Source: Lathyrus oleraceus
Lineage: Eukaryota > Streptophyta > Magnoliopsida > Fabales > Fabaceae
Direction: 5' to 3'
Length of the DNA: 64,000 bases
Assembly: GCF_024323335.1 (NCBI RefSeq)
Contig: NC_066584.1
Coordinates: 433,554,408 to 433,618,407, forward strand
The translations under genes and the position numbers were made by a program. The notes beneath the pieces are model-generated. The model saw only the letters and a list, made by a program, of their open reading frames with translations. It had not been told where the DNA came from and made no database searches. The stretch's first letter is position 1, and every line of letters begins with the position of its first letter. Shown here one piece after another: positions 12,701-25,151 of this stretch.

Positions 12701-12974
12701 AGGAATCGATGTCATAGAGGATGTTGGAACATTCCTTGATACTTCAACAGACATACCAGCCAAGTCTGAAGAAGTACAGGAGACTCCTCCTGAATGTGAG
12801 GTAGATGCACCCACCAAAATGCCATCTATCAGAATTCAGAAAGACCACCCTAAGGATCTTATCATAGGGGATCCCAATAATGGCGTGACTACCAGATCAC
12901 GGGAAATTAGCTCAAATTCCTGTTTTGTATCCAAGGTTGAACCAAAAAAATGTGAAAGAAGCCCCGACGGATGA
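9774..12974 (+). pseudogene. Copia gag-protease-integrase (frame 1 of polyprotein)
   Basis: A 1066-codon frame starting at the first ATG after the primer site (TACCATGG context). Residues 1-330 are gag, with the N-terminal LDGSNYDDWK-type domain and a zinc knuckle CHGCEGYGHIRAEC at 294. A charged coiled-coil stretch follows, then a second knuckle CHHCGRLGHIKAFC at about 496. The aspartic protease motif is at residue 556 but reads DSGYSRHMTG; the usual fourth residue is Cys. Integrase has an HHCC region and catalytic D750, D817 and E853 (D-66-D-35-E). A 12-bp in-frame tandem duplication (12089-12112) repeats HSRY between the first two Asp residues. The frame ends at a TGA just past an A-run; RT continues in another frame, so the polyprotein is interrupted. 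Confidence 0.92.
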
Positions 12975-14472
12975 ATATTGGATCAATGCCATGCAAGATG
13001 AACTGGAGCAGTTTAAAAGGAATGAAGTATGGGAGCTAGTTCCACGACCTGAAGGGACTAACAACATTGGTACCAAGTGGATTTACAAGAACAAGTCTGA
13101 TGAGAAAGGAGTAATCACTAGGAATAAAGCAAGACTAGTGGCTCAAGGATATACTCAAGTTGAAGGGGCTAATTTTGATGAGACGTTTGCACCCGTGGCT
13201 AGACTTGAGTCAATCAGATTGCTGTTAGGTGTAGCCTGCATTCTGAAATTCAAATTGTTCCAAATGGATGTGAAGAGTGCATTTTTAAATGGCTACTTAA
13301 ATGAAGAAGTCTATGTGGAACAACCTAAAGGGTTCTGTGATCCTAACCAACCTAAACATGTGTACAAGTTGAGGAAAGCCTTGTATGGGTTGAAGCAAGC
13401 ACCTAGAGCTTGGTATGAAAGGTTGACTGAATTTCTGACCTCAAATGGATACAGAAAAGGTGGGATAGATAAGACCTTGTTCGTGAAGGATGAAGATGGC
13501 AAAACCATGATTGCTCAAATCTATGTGGATGATATAGTTTTTGGAGGAATGTCAGAGCAAATGGTACAACAGTTTGTTCACCAAATGCAATATGAGTTTG
13601 AAATGAGTCTGGTTGGGGAACTGACTTATTTTCTTGGAATGCAAGTCAACCAAATGGAGGATTCTATGTTTCTCTCCCAAAGTAAGTATGCCAAAAACAT
13701 AGTTAAGAAGTTTGGTATGGATAATGCTAGGCACAAGAGAACTCCTGCACCTACTCATCTAAAGTTAACCAAAGATGATGGAGGGCCCAGTGTTAATCAA
13801 TGTTTGTATAGAAGCATGATAGGTAGTCTTCTATACCTAACTGCAAGTAGACCTGACATTTCCTATGCAGTTGGAGTGTGTGCTAGATACCAAGCAGAGC
13901 CCAAAGTGAGCCACTTGAATCAAGTCAAGAGGATTCTCAAGTACATCAATGGGACTTGTGATTATGGGATGCTGTACTCACATGGTTCTGAGCCTGTCCT
14001 ATCTGGGTACTGTGATGCTGACTGGGTCGGGAGTGCTGATGACAGAAAAAGCACATCAGGAGGATGTTTCTTCTTGAGAAACAATCTCATATCATGGTTC
14101 AGCAAGAAGCAGAATTGTGTATCCATGTCCACTGCAGAGGCTGAATACATAGCAGCTGGAAGCAGTTGTTCCCAACTGGTTTGGATGAAACAGATGCTCA
14201 CTGAGTACAATGTCTCTCAAAATGTCATGACATTGTTCTGTGATAATCTCAGTGCCATCAATATTTCCAAGAATCCCATCCAACACAGCAGGACCAAACA
14301 TATTGACATTAGACATCACTTCATCAGAGATCTGGTGGAAGACAAAGTGATTACCTTGGAACATGTAGCCACTGAACTCCAACTGGCTGACATATTTACA
14401 AAGGCTCTGGATGCTACTCAGTTTGAAAACTTAAGGGGCAAACTGGGAATATGTCTCTCTGAGAACTTATAG
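12925..14472 (+). pseudogene. Copia reverse transcriptase and RNase H (frame 2)
   Basis: 515 codons overlapping the end of the gag-integrase frame. The true join is at the run of seven A near 12946-12952, where one extra or missing base shifts the frame. The start methionine at 12925 is therefore probably not a real start; the gene is the 3' part of the polyprotein. RT motifs: NFDETFAPVARLESIR, FQMDVKSAFLNGYL, YGLKQAPRAWY and the catalytic YVDD at residues 200-203. RNase H motifs: GYCDADW, DDRKSTSGGC and STAEAEYIA with catalytic D and E. The order integrase then RT defines Ty1/copia. All catalytic residues I checked are intact. Confidence 0.93.
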
Positions 14473-15149
14473 CAACCAATGATGTTTGGGATGTATTGTT
14501 TAATATCTCTGCCTATTAAACAATTGGAAGTGTGCTCTGATTGGTCAACAGATCATAGCTTTGTCACTTGCAACAAGTGTGGCAACAAGAGGTTGAGGAG
14601 ATTTCCTAACTTGAGGCAGCCTATGCACCTGCAGGAGTTCAAGGACAATGCTCATGCAGGAGTGGTTCTGGATGTCAGACACAAAGTCATGGCATCTGAT
14701 ATGGTGGTACCTACTGTAAAGCAAGAGTGTGTGACTACGTGATCAAAGCTGTGAAGCAAGATCAAGTGGGTGTTGACTTGGTTGAAAATGTGAAGTAAAA
14801 CCAAGACTGTAATTCTGTCATTTGTGTGTAATTCTGTTTATTTTTTTGAAGTGTTGCTTTGGCAACATTTTTGACAAAAAGGGGGAGTAACAGGTGATAC
14901 CCCAGGACAACAGATTGTTTTGTTAAAATAGATATTCATGACAGATTCTAGATCCCCTACTATGCAGCTGATGTTCCACTTCTATGAGAGTGAGTAAGTG
15001 AGTAAGTGAGAAGTTTTTATTTAACTTCCATTTGTGTGAGTGTGCTGCTACTCTGAGTGTATTAGCTAGGTTAATTTCCTGCTAGATGTATGTTTTCCGC
15101 TGCTATGGACTCTGTTGTGAGACCAAAGTGTTTTAGCCAAAAATTTGCC
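14473..15149 (+). other. Copia 3' noncoding region
   Basis: The gap between the RNase H stop and the polypurine tract. An 87-codon frame at 14479-14742 contains CNKCGNKR but matches no env-like or other family I know; SIRE-type relatives can have an env-like ORF here, and none is evident. A short imperfect GTGAGTAA repeat lies near 14988-15012. Confidence 0.5.
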
Positions 15150-15161
15150 AAAGGGGGAGTT
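15150..15161 (+). other. Copia polypurine tract
   Basis: AAAGGGGGAGTT lies immediately before the 3' LTR start TGTAGATG. This is the expected primer for plus-strand DNA synthesis. Confidence 0.85.
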
Positions 15162-16648
15162 TGTAGATGTTTAATTGGCTGCATTGTATGGTAAAACACT
15201 ATCTGGATTCTAATGTCGTGACTGATGTCATGACATGCTGTGGAGATGTTTGTTTGACTGCATTGTAAGTTAGAATATCTAGTTGTACTCTGATGTCTTG
15301 GCTGATGTCATGACATTCTGAGTAGTGTACTACAGGATTAGCTAATACAGGATTTATTGAATGTCAAACTGGATGTTATGACATTCATCCCTGTCAGCAG
15401 ATACTGAGGAATAGAACAGTTGGTGTTCTGTTAGAACTCAGGATTTATTTTCAGTCTGGTTATCAAGGAAATACCAGACCTGGCATAAGGCCTACTGTCT
15501 GAATGTCAAACTGGATGTTATGACATTCATCATTAACAGCATATACTGAACAATAGGCAGAGTGGTTTTCTGTTACACTTCAGTATGTATCTCAGTCTGT
15601 TCTTCAGGAGGATAACAGACCTGACATAAGACTAATTGTGTAAATGTCAAATTGGATGTCTTGACATTTATTAATGTACGCTGATACTGAGGTATGGACA
15701 GATTGGTCCTGTATAGTTCAGCAAATTTGTACAGTCTGTTTTCAGGAAAAACAAACTTAGCATATGGTCCTTGATTTGGATGTCAAACTGAATGTTGTGA
15801 CATTCATTCCTGACAGCATATGCTATATTGTAGGTTGTTTAGTTTTTCTGTTTCAGCATTTTTCTCAGGCTATTCTTCAGGGATTCAACAGCTGAGAGAA
15901 AATCCAGGAAACCAACAACCAAGCTACATTTAATGAACCTAACAAATAGCCTATTTGTTAGTAACCTAGATGTGGAATTTAGGGGAACTCGCGTGACCTT
16001 AAATTCAGGAGAATACAAGTACAAGGCCCAAGTGCTGCAATATAAAAGGATGGCAATCCTTCATTCAAAACTGGGGATTTTGAGGCGTGAAGATTTAGTG
16101 TGTTCATCATACTTCACTGCTGTAATTTTTGTGAGTCTTGTATTAAACATATCTTGTAAGCCAAGCTATTATCACATAGATGATTGCATTGGTATAGGGT
16201 GTTCATTGAGTTGTAAGTGTTGTGTCACTCTAAGCTTTTAAGCGTGAGTGCTGTGTATCTTGATTAAAGCTGTTAAGCACAATCAAGAGTTGTTTGAAGT
16301 GTGACTTCATAATTGTCTTTAATATTGATTAAAGGTAGTAATCACTGAGGTGATTGAGGGGGAGTGAGTAGGAACTCTGATCTTAGTGTAAGATTGAAAT
16401 TGCATTGGGTAGGGATTAAGTGAAGAGTTGTAAACGGGGGAGTTTAGCTCTGAATTAATACTACTAATAGTGGATTTCCTCCCTGGCTTGGTAGCCCCCA
16501 GACGTAGGTCATGTTGGACTGAACTGGGTAAACAATTACTTGTGTTATTTACTGCACTTACTTTTAAGTTCTGCATAATTCTTGTCTGTGCAGAATTGGA
16601 TGTCATAACAACCCGTGTGACATCGAAAGTCTGATAACTAGAATTTCA
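15162..16648 (+). repeat. Copia 3' LTR
   Basis: 1487 bp, collinear with 8217-9703 without indels that alter its length. I count about 26 substitutions by eye, mostly transitions. It ends CTAGAATTTCA, followed by the target duplicate agttt. Confidence 0.95.
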
Positions 16649-18311
16649 AGTTTGAACTTCCAAACAGAAGATGAAGTTCAAGCTCGATTTCAAGAGAAAT
16701 CTCAGAAAATTCTATGGCAGTGAGGGTTTGAATTGGTGTAGAAAAGCTTGGGCAAGGTGTTGATGATGAATCTGAAGCCTTAAGCTTATTTAAATAGGCA
16801 ATGCACTTGATATTTGCACCACTTGAAAATTGGACAAATTTGGAAACCTTCTTGCATGGGTGCATTGGCAATGGTTTGGGCCTTGAGAATGATGCAATCC
16901 ACTTCCCATTCGTGTGCAAAGAGTACTGAATGCATCATGTGTAAGCATGCAAAATAATTTGATCATTTGAAATCTAATCTTGCCAAAACACTTTCCATAA
17001 TGAAGCCATACGCAAATCCCTCAATTTTAATCCAAATGAGATGATCTTGGATGTTTTGGAAATTTTATGTCAAGGGTAACAACTTCCATGTTGAACACTT
17101 TTTCATTTGAAGCTTGGATCATGATGAAGTTTGAGGTGGAAGTTTGGGAATTCAAACATATTTGAAAATTTTCTAAGTCCCAAGTCAAATGTTCACTTCT
17201 TCTACCTTGAATAACTTTTCTAGGGACTTCAAATGAAAAGAGTTCCTTCATAAAAGTTGTATCTCTTTCAAACATATTCAATTTGGTCACACATTTGACC
17301 TTATTTGGTTTTGTCATGAAGGAGTTATGCATTTTAGAAGTTAAGGAAAATCACTTGTTCAATGGTATTGACCCAAAATGACCTACAAAGTTTCCTCTTG
17401 GCATATGCATTTGCAAGTTGAATTTGCACTTCCTCTAAACATAAAAGTTGAAGTATACATCTTGAATTTGATCATTCAATTTTAATGGATTTCATATCAT
17501 AAAAAATGAGAAAGTTATGGTCTTGGTAAGTTGACCTCCAAACTAGGGTTTAGACAAAATGACCTATAATCTTTCACCATACAAAATGACTTTCCAAGCA
17601 AAACTAGCTCTATACCTCAACATGAAAGTTGTTTGGAATGTCATTTAGAGTAACGTTTCTCTTGGAATCATTTTCATATGACAAAAAGTGTAGGAGATAG
17701 GGTCTAGGGAACCCTAGTTTTGACTAGTTGACTTTCTCTGGTCAACCACCATGAACCATCTTGCTAGCTTGACATTCTCTTAACCTTTGGGAATCATGGG
17801 AAATCATATATACATAAGATGATTTAAAGTGAAGTATCCCTTGAAATATTTTATCAATTGTTGAAGAAACTTGTTGAAGAAGTCACACAAGATACCCAGA
17901 TGAATTAGGGTTTCCAAGGCAATCAAACTCCAAAGTCTTGATAATATCTTGATCAAAATGACATGTGAAGATCATGAGGATACATATATGACACTTAGAG
18001 CCAATATGAACCATTTATTGATTGAGCTCCTTGCATTGAGGGTCTCAAATCCTATATATGAGCTTGATAGAGCATATGTGAGCATACACACTACCTATAA
18101 AAGCAACAAACTATACATTGACATATTTTTTGGCATTTTGGTTAGTAAATGATGAAAAACATAGTATGATACAATAAATTGTGCTTGGTGATCTCTCCCA
18201 ATGCAAACTCTAATGAATGAGGGGAAAGGAAGATGCCAAGGTGTGATCCCAATGCTAATGCATATGATGAGATAGCATGAGGGATCTTAGGGTCAAAATT
18301 AGGGTCTTACA
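16649..18311 (-). repeat. Element A 3' LTR, segment 3 (U3 end)
   Basis: The LTR resumes after the copia target duplicate and runs to ...GTCTTACA at 18311 (in element sense TGTAAGAC, the TG end). It aligns with 45276-46938 of B's LTR. The AT-rich stretch near 16785 (in sense TATTTAAATA) is the TATA region, in the place of the good TATA box of LTR2. Adding the three segments without duplications gives about 4.67 kb. Confidence 0.87.
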
Positions 18312-18328
18312 GCTGCCCCTATTTAAGG
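18312..18328 (-). other. Element A polypurine tract
   Basis: In element sense CCTTAAATAGGGGCAGC abuts the 3' LTR. The same AGGGGCAG-type tract occurs at the 3' LTRs of elements B (46939) and C (32810), so it is the plus-strand primer of this group. Confidence 0.8.
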
Positions 18329-21165
18329 ACGTTCTAGCTGAGGAGATGAAGGTTAAAATCATTGTATCGACTCAGCAGAATGGACTTAAATAACAATAAT
18401 AGAAACAAATTTTGGTCCCTAAGAGACCTCATGATGCATATGATATGAATTTTAAAATAATCTTTGTGGGGAAAATGTTGTCACAAAGGAAAAGAGTCTA
18501 GAGAGACTGAAAGTCCACAGGAGTATAATGCATTTCGTAAGGAAAACTCACTGGGGAGGCAGAGACTCTGGGGATGAAAAGGTTGTGCGTAGGCCAGCCT
18601 ATGACTTAAAACTGCTGGGAGACACGAGGGATTCCATGAAAATAAATCAATGGAAAGACTCAGTCGGGGATAAGGGAAAAGTCTGTAGGGGAAACGGGTA
18701 GATCAGAATAAAACTGAAATACTCGATCCAAACAGGGGACGGCGATTTCAATGAGGAAATACGCAATCAAACTCAACTGGGGAAGAAAATAACTTCAACA
18801 CAGGAGTAGCAAAAATATATTATTCACTATCGGTTACTGGATAGGAAGATAACATAATCTGACAGAGATGACATTCGTTACCAGTTACTGTAAACATATC
18901 AAGGATGACTCGCTGAGGGCAACAGAAGGTCTATTCATTACTAGTTACTGGATAAGAATAACCAACTGAGGAAAAACCAAATAGGATTTACAACTATCGG
19001 TTACTGAGCAGAAGACCGCAGAGAGGAGAATATTCGTCACTGGTTAAAGTGAACACATCAAGGATAGACTCAACGGAAAGAATATCTGTCATCAGTTGAG
19101 ATGAACATATCAAGGATAGACTGCCATAAAAAAGTAGGAATTACATCTACCAGTTATTGGATAGAATACCAAAAAGAGAATATCCGTCACCGGTTAGAAT
19201 GAACATATCAAGGATAGACTCCGGGGGAGAAATAGGAATTACATCTATCAGTTACTAGATAGAATACCAAAGAAGAGAATATTTGTTACTGGTTAAAGTG
19301 AACATATCAAGGATAGACTCCGCAAGGGAAAACAGGATTTACAACTACCGGTTACTGGGCAGAAGACCCCAAAGAGGAGGAAATTTGTCATCGGTTAGGA
19401 TGAACATATCAAGGATTGACCCTCTGAGGAAGGAAATAGGGATTACAACTACCTTTTTACTGGGTAGAATACCAAAGGAGATAATATTTGTCACCGGTTA
19501 GGATAAACATATCAAGGATAGACTTCGAGCAGGGGAAGAAAATATTCGTCATCGGTTAGGATGAACATATCAATGATAGACTTCATAGGGAAACGTGAAA
19601 ACGAATCCGCTGGGGAGAAAGAGGAAATAGCTTACTTTTATCGGGTATTGGGCAAAAGTAAAGTACTCACAAATTGAGAATAATATTACTCGTTACTGGG
19701 TAACAGATTCTCAGGGGACCCAAAAGCATCTATCTAGGCAAGATCTAGAAAGAAAAGGTCAATGAAGGACTCAACCCAATGGGTATATAACTCAGGGGGG
19801 TGGTTCTATCCAGATAATCAACTGGGGAGGAAGTTGAAATAATAATCATCCATGACGAAATAACTCAGTGGGGAATGAGAAAGGTTAAATTCTTTCTGCT
19901 TAAGAGACTGACACTCTACAATTGAAACAAGACAGACACACCGAAACTGCGTGGGGGGAAGGATACCACCATAGCAGAGGATCATAGAAATAATGAATCA
20001 CAAAGTTCAATAATGTAATAATGAAATCTATGAATTTATATGTATATGTATATGTATATATGATGATTATGCTAACGAAACGATCACAAAGGATACAAAC
20101 GTCACCGATCTGAATACAATGCAACACTCGGCCAATCTTGACAAGAAGGATCCAACTGGAGAAAGAGAGGTAGGGGATGAACGCGAACCATCCACCTCAA
20201 AGGCCCGACCCTGGCTAGGACAAAGGAAAAGATCTGCCGAGGATCTACACCATCAATTCCGCAGGGATTTTTAGGTCAACACCATATCAAATGGGAGATA
20301 ACTTTGTAGAGGATCAGACATACTGTTCTAGGATCAGTGTTGAACTGGAGTCTGCTGGAGACTTGAGGGGAAACACAATTTTGTGATGGATTTAATGCAA
20401 ACTGCTGAGAAACACGCCTACAACTCAAAGGAGGCAAATGCAAACTCGGCTGGGGAAATCAACGAGATTCGGATGGAGATGCTAAAATGATGTTGGGGAT
20501 GAAGCAGAGATCACGCCAACTATTTGGGGAAAACCAACAATGCTTTGCATTTTTAGGGCTCACCTTTTCTTAGACCGCTGTTTGATATTCCTTAAATGAA
20601 ATCGATTGCTCTTAAAAGTAACTGCGTTTATATTTTAAGAAAACATGATTTTGATTTTAAAATTTCAATTTCAAAATGATCATCATAAAATTCTAATTCT
20701 ATTTTGCTGAATAAATAAGAGTAGAAACAATTGGATAAAAAACTCAACTTTATTTAATGGAATGGTAGTCTGTAAATGACAAGACTCCATAGATCTTTAC
20801 AAAAGTTGAAAAATGGTAATTTACATGGAAAATGGCTACATTGAATACAATGATTACTAATCATTTTACCGCCTTCAATATCCGATGTGCTCTTGGCTTT
20901 GATTGAAGATGAATCAGAACCAAACGTTATGCTCAAGAATGTCTTCAAGACTGAAGATCAACAGGATGCAATTACTTGCCATAATCCCTAATTTTTGCAT
21001 AAATTTCCCCAAGGTGGGGTACTCAATTTATCGGGATAATTTTTCTGTTTTATGTCTCTAACTTTTGCCTGGATCGCCCTTTCGGGTTTTCAATCCACCG
21101 AGATGCTCATTTTTGCCTAAGCCGCCCTTTCGGGTTTTCAACTTTGCAGACTGTTCTTTTCTTTT
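18329..21165 (-). repeat. Element A 3' UTR with tandem repeats
   Basis: 2.8 kb between the integrase stop and the polypurine tract, without a coding frame. About 18800-19720 is an irregular tandem array that alternates GTTACTGG-TAGAA-type words with ATGAACATATCAAGGATAGACT (about eight copies of the latter, roughly 100 bp apart). CTGGGGA words are scattered throughout. The homologous array in B is at 47440-48420. In the Tat/Ogre lineage the region between pol and the 3' LTR is known to be hypervariable and prone to tandem repeats. The last 150 bases before pol (about 21050-21160) contain a repeated CGCCCTTTCGGGTTTTCAA. Confidence 0.75.
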
Positions 21166-22383
21166 TTAGGCAAAGTATTTCTTGACTGCATCGACATTCA
21201 CAGGACGAGTGAACTCTTCACCATCCATAGTTATAAGAATCAAAGCACCGCCTGAAAAGGCTCTCTTAACAACATATGGGCCTTCATAATTAGAAGTCCC
21301 TTTGCTCCTAGAATATGGTTTAAAAGATAGAATTTTCTTGAGCACAAGGTCACCTTCTCTATACACACGAGGTCTGACCTTCTTATCAAAAGCTTTCTTC
21401 ATTCTCTGCTGGTACAACTGACCATGGCACATGGTAGTCAACCTTTTCTCTTCAATCAAATTCAGCTCGTCATACGTGGTCTGACACTATTCAGCCTCAG
21501 TCAACTTGGCTTCCATCAAGACACGTAATGACGGGATCTCAACCTCTACTGGGAGCATAACTTCCATGCCATAAACAAGTGAGAAAGGATTTGCCCATGT
21601 TGAAGTGCGGATAGATGTACGATACCCATGCAAAGCAAATGGGAGCATCTCGTGCCAATCCTTGTATGTTACAACCATTTTCTGAATGATCTTGTTGATA
21701 TTCTTGTTTGCAGCTTCAACAACTCCATTCATCTTAGATTTGTAGGGAGAAGAATTATGATGTGCAATCTTGAAGTCTTTGCAAAGAGTCTCAACCATAT
21801 TGTTATTCAAGTTTGATCCATTGTCAGTAATGATCTTACTTGGCACACCATACCGGCATATAATCTAATTTTTGATAAACCTCAAAACAACTTGCTTAGT
21901 TACATTCGCATACGATGCCGCTTCAACCCACTTTGTGAAGTAGTCAATAGCCACCATAATGAAATGATGCATGTTTGAAGCTTTGGGCTCAATCATGCCA
22001 ATCATATCAATTCCCCACATGGAGAAGGGCGATGGGGAGGAAATGACATTCAATAGTGTCGGCGGAACATGAATCTTATCTGCATAAATTTGACACTTGT
22101 GGCACTTCTTCACAAACTTACAACAGTCAGATTCCATTGTTAGCCAATAGTAACCTGCTCTCAACATCTTCTTTGCCATAGCATGCCCATTAGAATGAAT
22201 ACCCAAGGAACCTTCATGGACTTCAGTCATCAACAGGTCTGCTTCGTGTCTATCCACGCATATGAGCAGGACCATATTGAAGTTTCTCTTATACAACACA
22301 TCACCATTCAGGTAGAAGTTGCCAGCTAATCTCCTAAAAGTCTTCTTATCTTTTAAAGATTCCCCAGGCGGGTAAATCTAACT
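21166..22383 (-). pseudogene. Element A integrase
   Basis: Read leftward from about 22383: an HHCC zinc region (HSNGHAMAKKM ... CHKCQIY), the catalytic core with WGIDMIG, TDNGSN and NGVVEAANKN giving the D, D and E residues, and the C-terminal domain ending GGALILITMDGEEF. Three frames (22299-21865, 21846-21487, 21459-21166) are all in phase and separated only by stop codons. Compared with B, the stops at 21865 (CAG to TAG) and 21487 (TGG to TAG) are transitions. No frameshift is seen within the domain. There is no chromodomain at the C-terminus, as is normal for Tat elements. Confidence 0.88.
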
Positions 22384-23139
22384 TTACAGAAAACACTTTA
22401 TATCAAAATACCACGGCTTTTCATTTTTGATCTCTTCAATACCAAACATGTGAGCTTGCCTATCAAGACGCATCACAGTCAAATTAGGAACTTCATTCCA
22501 AAACTTCACGACAATCATTGAAGCCAATGTTGCAAGAGCATCTGCCATCCGGTTTCCGTCTCGAGGGGTATGATGAAACTCAACCTTCGTAAATAAAGTT
22601 GAAATCCTCCTCACATAATCCCTATATGGTATCAAGCCGGGTTGATTCGTCTCACATTCACCTTTGATCTAATTCACAACCAAAGTTGAATCTCCATAGA
22701 CGTCAAGATATTTAATTCTGAGATCAATGGCCTCTTAAAGCCCCATAATGCAAGCTTCATATTCAGCCATATTATTCGTACACTCGAAATTCAATATAGC
22801 TGTAAACGGAAAATGAGTGCCTTGAGGAGTAATAATCACTTCCCCAATGCCATTACCATATTGATTAATAACTCCATCAAATACCATGCCCCAACGCGAA
22901 CCAGGTTCTGGCCCTTCTTCAAGCAATGGTTCATCACAATCTTTCATCTTTAGGTACAAGATCTCTTCATCAGGAAAATTGCACTGTACTAACTGATAGT
23001 CTTTGATCAGTTGGTGAGCCAAATAGTCAGCCAAGACACTACCTTTAATTTCTTTTTGAGATCGGTATTCAATATCATACTCTGATAACAACATCTGCCA
23101 ACGGGCAATCCTCCCATTTAAAGCAGGCTTCTCAAACAT
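22384..23139 (-). pseudogene. Element A archaeal-type RNase H
   Basis: Frames 23139-22735 and 22635-22384, in phase. A connecting piece (RIARWQMLLSEYDIEYRSQK) leads into a second RNase H with WGMVFDGVINQYGNGIG, NNMAEYEACIMGL and FHHTPRDGNRMADALATL. These are the D, E and D elements of the additional archaeal-type RNase H found in the plant Tat lineage, which lies between the normal RNase H and integrase. Stops at 22735 and 22384 break it. Confidence 0.82.
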
Positions 23140-23142
23140 ATA

Positions 23143-24157
23143 CTAGATTGGATCCATTTTGGATATCAACCAAGTGGTATGATTCAGCATATACTGATGC
23201 AGACGCTTAGCAGCCCAAGCCAATGCACAACAAGTCTTTTCAAGCATAGAATACCGAGTCTCATAATCGGTGAATTTCTTACTGAGGTAGTAAATAACAT
23301 ATTCTTTCTTTCCAGTTTCGTCTTGCTGACCTAGAATATAACCCATACTCTCATCAAGCACAATCAAATACATGATCAATGGTCTTCCTTCAACAGGTGG
23401 AGACAGAATTGTAGGCTCAAGCAGATATTCCTTGATACTGTCAAAAGCTTTTTGGAAATCTTCGGCCCAATCACAAGACTGATCTTTCCAAAGAAGCTTG
23501 AAATATAGGTGCACATGTGGCAGTCATATGCGATATAAATCTTGAGATAAAATTCAAACGGCAAAGAAAACCTCTGACTTGCTTCTCAGTTTTGGGTGCA
23601 GGCATCTCCTGTATTGCTTTGACCTTGGCAGGATCAACTTCAATACCCTTCTCGCGGACAATAAAGCCCAACAACATACCAGAACGAACACCAAATGTAC
23701 ACTTATTTGGATTCAAGAGGAGTTTGTACTTCCTCAAACACTGGAATAACTTCAACAAATGCTCAACATGTTCTTCTTCATCACTGGATTTAGCAATCAT
23801 ATCATCAACGTAGACTTCAATCTCTTTATGCATCATATCATGAAAAAGAGTGGTCATAGCTCTCTGGTAAGTTGCACCAGCATTCTTAAGACCGAAAGGC
23901 ATCACTCTATAATAGAATGTTCCCCAGGGTGTAACGAATGTGGTCTTCTCCATATCCTTGGGTGCCATCTTGATTTGATTATAACCGCAAAATTCGTCCA
24001 TAAACGAAAAGACTTTGAATTTAGCTGTATTATCTGCCAACATATCAATGTGTGGCAGAGGAAAATCATCTTTCATACTAGCTTTATTCAAATCTCTATA
24101 GTCGATGCACATACGAACTTTTCCATCTTTCTTCGGAACAGGCACAATGTTGGCCAC
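23143..24157 (-). pseudogene. Element A reverse transcriptase and RNase H
   Basis: RT frame 24157-23471: NIVPVPKKDGKVRMCIDYRDLN, FPLPHIDML, MDEFCGYNQIKM, FGLKNAGATYQRAM and the catalytic YVDD at 23801-23812. The gypsy-type RNase H (LIMYLIVLDESMGYILGQQ, YYLSKKFTDYETRYS) follows in frame 23514-23143. The two frames are out of phase, so a frameshift lies at about 23471-23514. B has no shift at the RT end, which places the lesion in A. The RT start at 24157 is only the residue after a stop (CAA to TAA at 24158); the real protein extends upstream. Confidence 0.9.
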
Positions 24158-24160
24158 CCA

Positions 24161-24629
24161 TTACAGATACTCAGCAGTAACAAGGAAACCAGCATCAATC
24201 TGCTTCTGCACTTCTTCTTTGATTTTTACTGCGATATCAGGATGAGTCCTTCTCAACTTCTGCTTGATTGGTGCGCATTCTGGCTTCAACGATAATCTAT
24301 GCTCCACAATCTCAGAATCCAAACCATACATGTCTTTATAGGACCAAGCAAACACATCTAAATACTCTCGAAGAAGATCAATCAACCCCTTCTTAACCTT
24401 CGGACACAGTTGAGACCCAATCTTGACTTTCTTCACATCATCTTCGGAACCCAAGTTGACTAACTCAATCTGCTCTTCAAACGACTGAATGGCTTTTTCC
24501 TCATGCTTAAGTAGACGAGACAATTCATTAGACACTTCTTCATCACTTTCTTCCTCAGCCTCAAACACAGGGAATTCAAAGTTTGGAGAAGGAGTAGGAT
24601 CATTGTATTCAATGGGTTTAGAAACCAAC
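24161..24629 (-). pseudogene. Element A pro-RT linker
   Basis: A 155-codon acidic linker (EFPVFEAEEESDEEVSNELS ...) leading to ALSLKPE-type sequence and LRRTHPDIAVKIKEEVQKQ just before RT. Its upstream edge at 24629/24630 is the exact point where B has its 255-bp intron. Here the reading frame runs through without an intron (HHSK joined to LVSKPIEYND). Confidence 0.8.
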
Positions 24630-25151
24630 TTAGAATGATGGACAATAACAGGAACATGAACAACAACCTAATTGTTGCAAGCCTTTCCATGAGTCACAAA
24701 ATTGGCGCAGTCTTTATCTTCATCACCCTTGATCACAACAGCTGAGTGTTGTTCATTACCATGGATGAACCCTCCGCTACGGAAACTCGGTTGCACATGT
24801 TCAACTTTGACAAAATACAACCCTCGTTGGAATCCTAAACCAGCTCTATCCTTGTTCTCGGCGACCTCTACCATATGGCCCTACTGATCTGAACTGCCAT
24901 CTTCAACAAATTTCTGAGCGTCTTTAAAAGAGAACATGGGTGCCCCAGTTTTCTTCACTTCAGTAATAGATAGAGCTTGGAACAGAGTTTCAACCTCATC
25001 CTTCGCTTCTACATATGAAAAAGACGATAGGTGACTTACCAACAACGTTTTCTCTCCACCAACAATGACAAGCTTGCCATTCTTCATAAATTTTAGCTTC
25101 TGGTGCATAGTGGATGTCACAGCTCCAGCCTCATGTATCCATGGCCTTCCC

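Larger units (their letters stand above)
8217..16648 (+). mobile_element. Ty1/copia element, SIRE/Maximus-like, complete
   Basis: An 8432-bp element with two LTRs of equal length (1487 bp), TG...CA ends and a 5-bp target duplication agttt (8212-8216 and 16649-16653). It has a primer site next to the 5' LTR, gag-protease-integrase and RT-RNase H in copia order, and a polypurine tract next to the 3' LTR. It lies in element A's 3' LTR in the opposite orientation. By eye the LTRs differ at about 26 positions (under 2%), so the insertion is fairly recent and younger than A. One frameshift in the integrase-RT linker and a small duplication in integrase make this copy unlikely to be autonomous. The lineage is assigned from the gag with zinc knuckles and coiled coil, and from LTR size. 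Confidence 0.93.

Noticed and set aside
14479..14742. An env-like ORF downstream of copia RNase H
   Set aside because: Only 87 codons, with no signal peptide, membrane segment or coiled coil. SIRE env-like genes are far longer.
23517..24295. Plus-strand frames of 98-178 codons over RT
   Set aside because: They are antisense shadows of the RT and linker coding region; the same shadows occur opposite RT in B (51973-52606).
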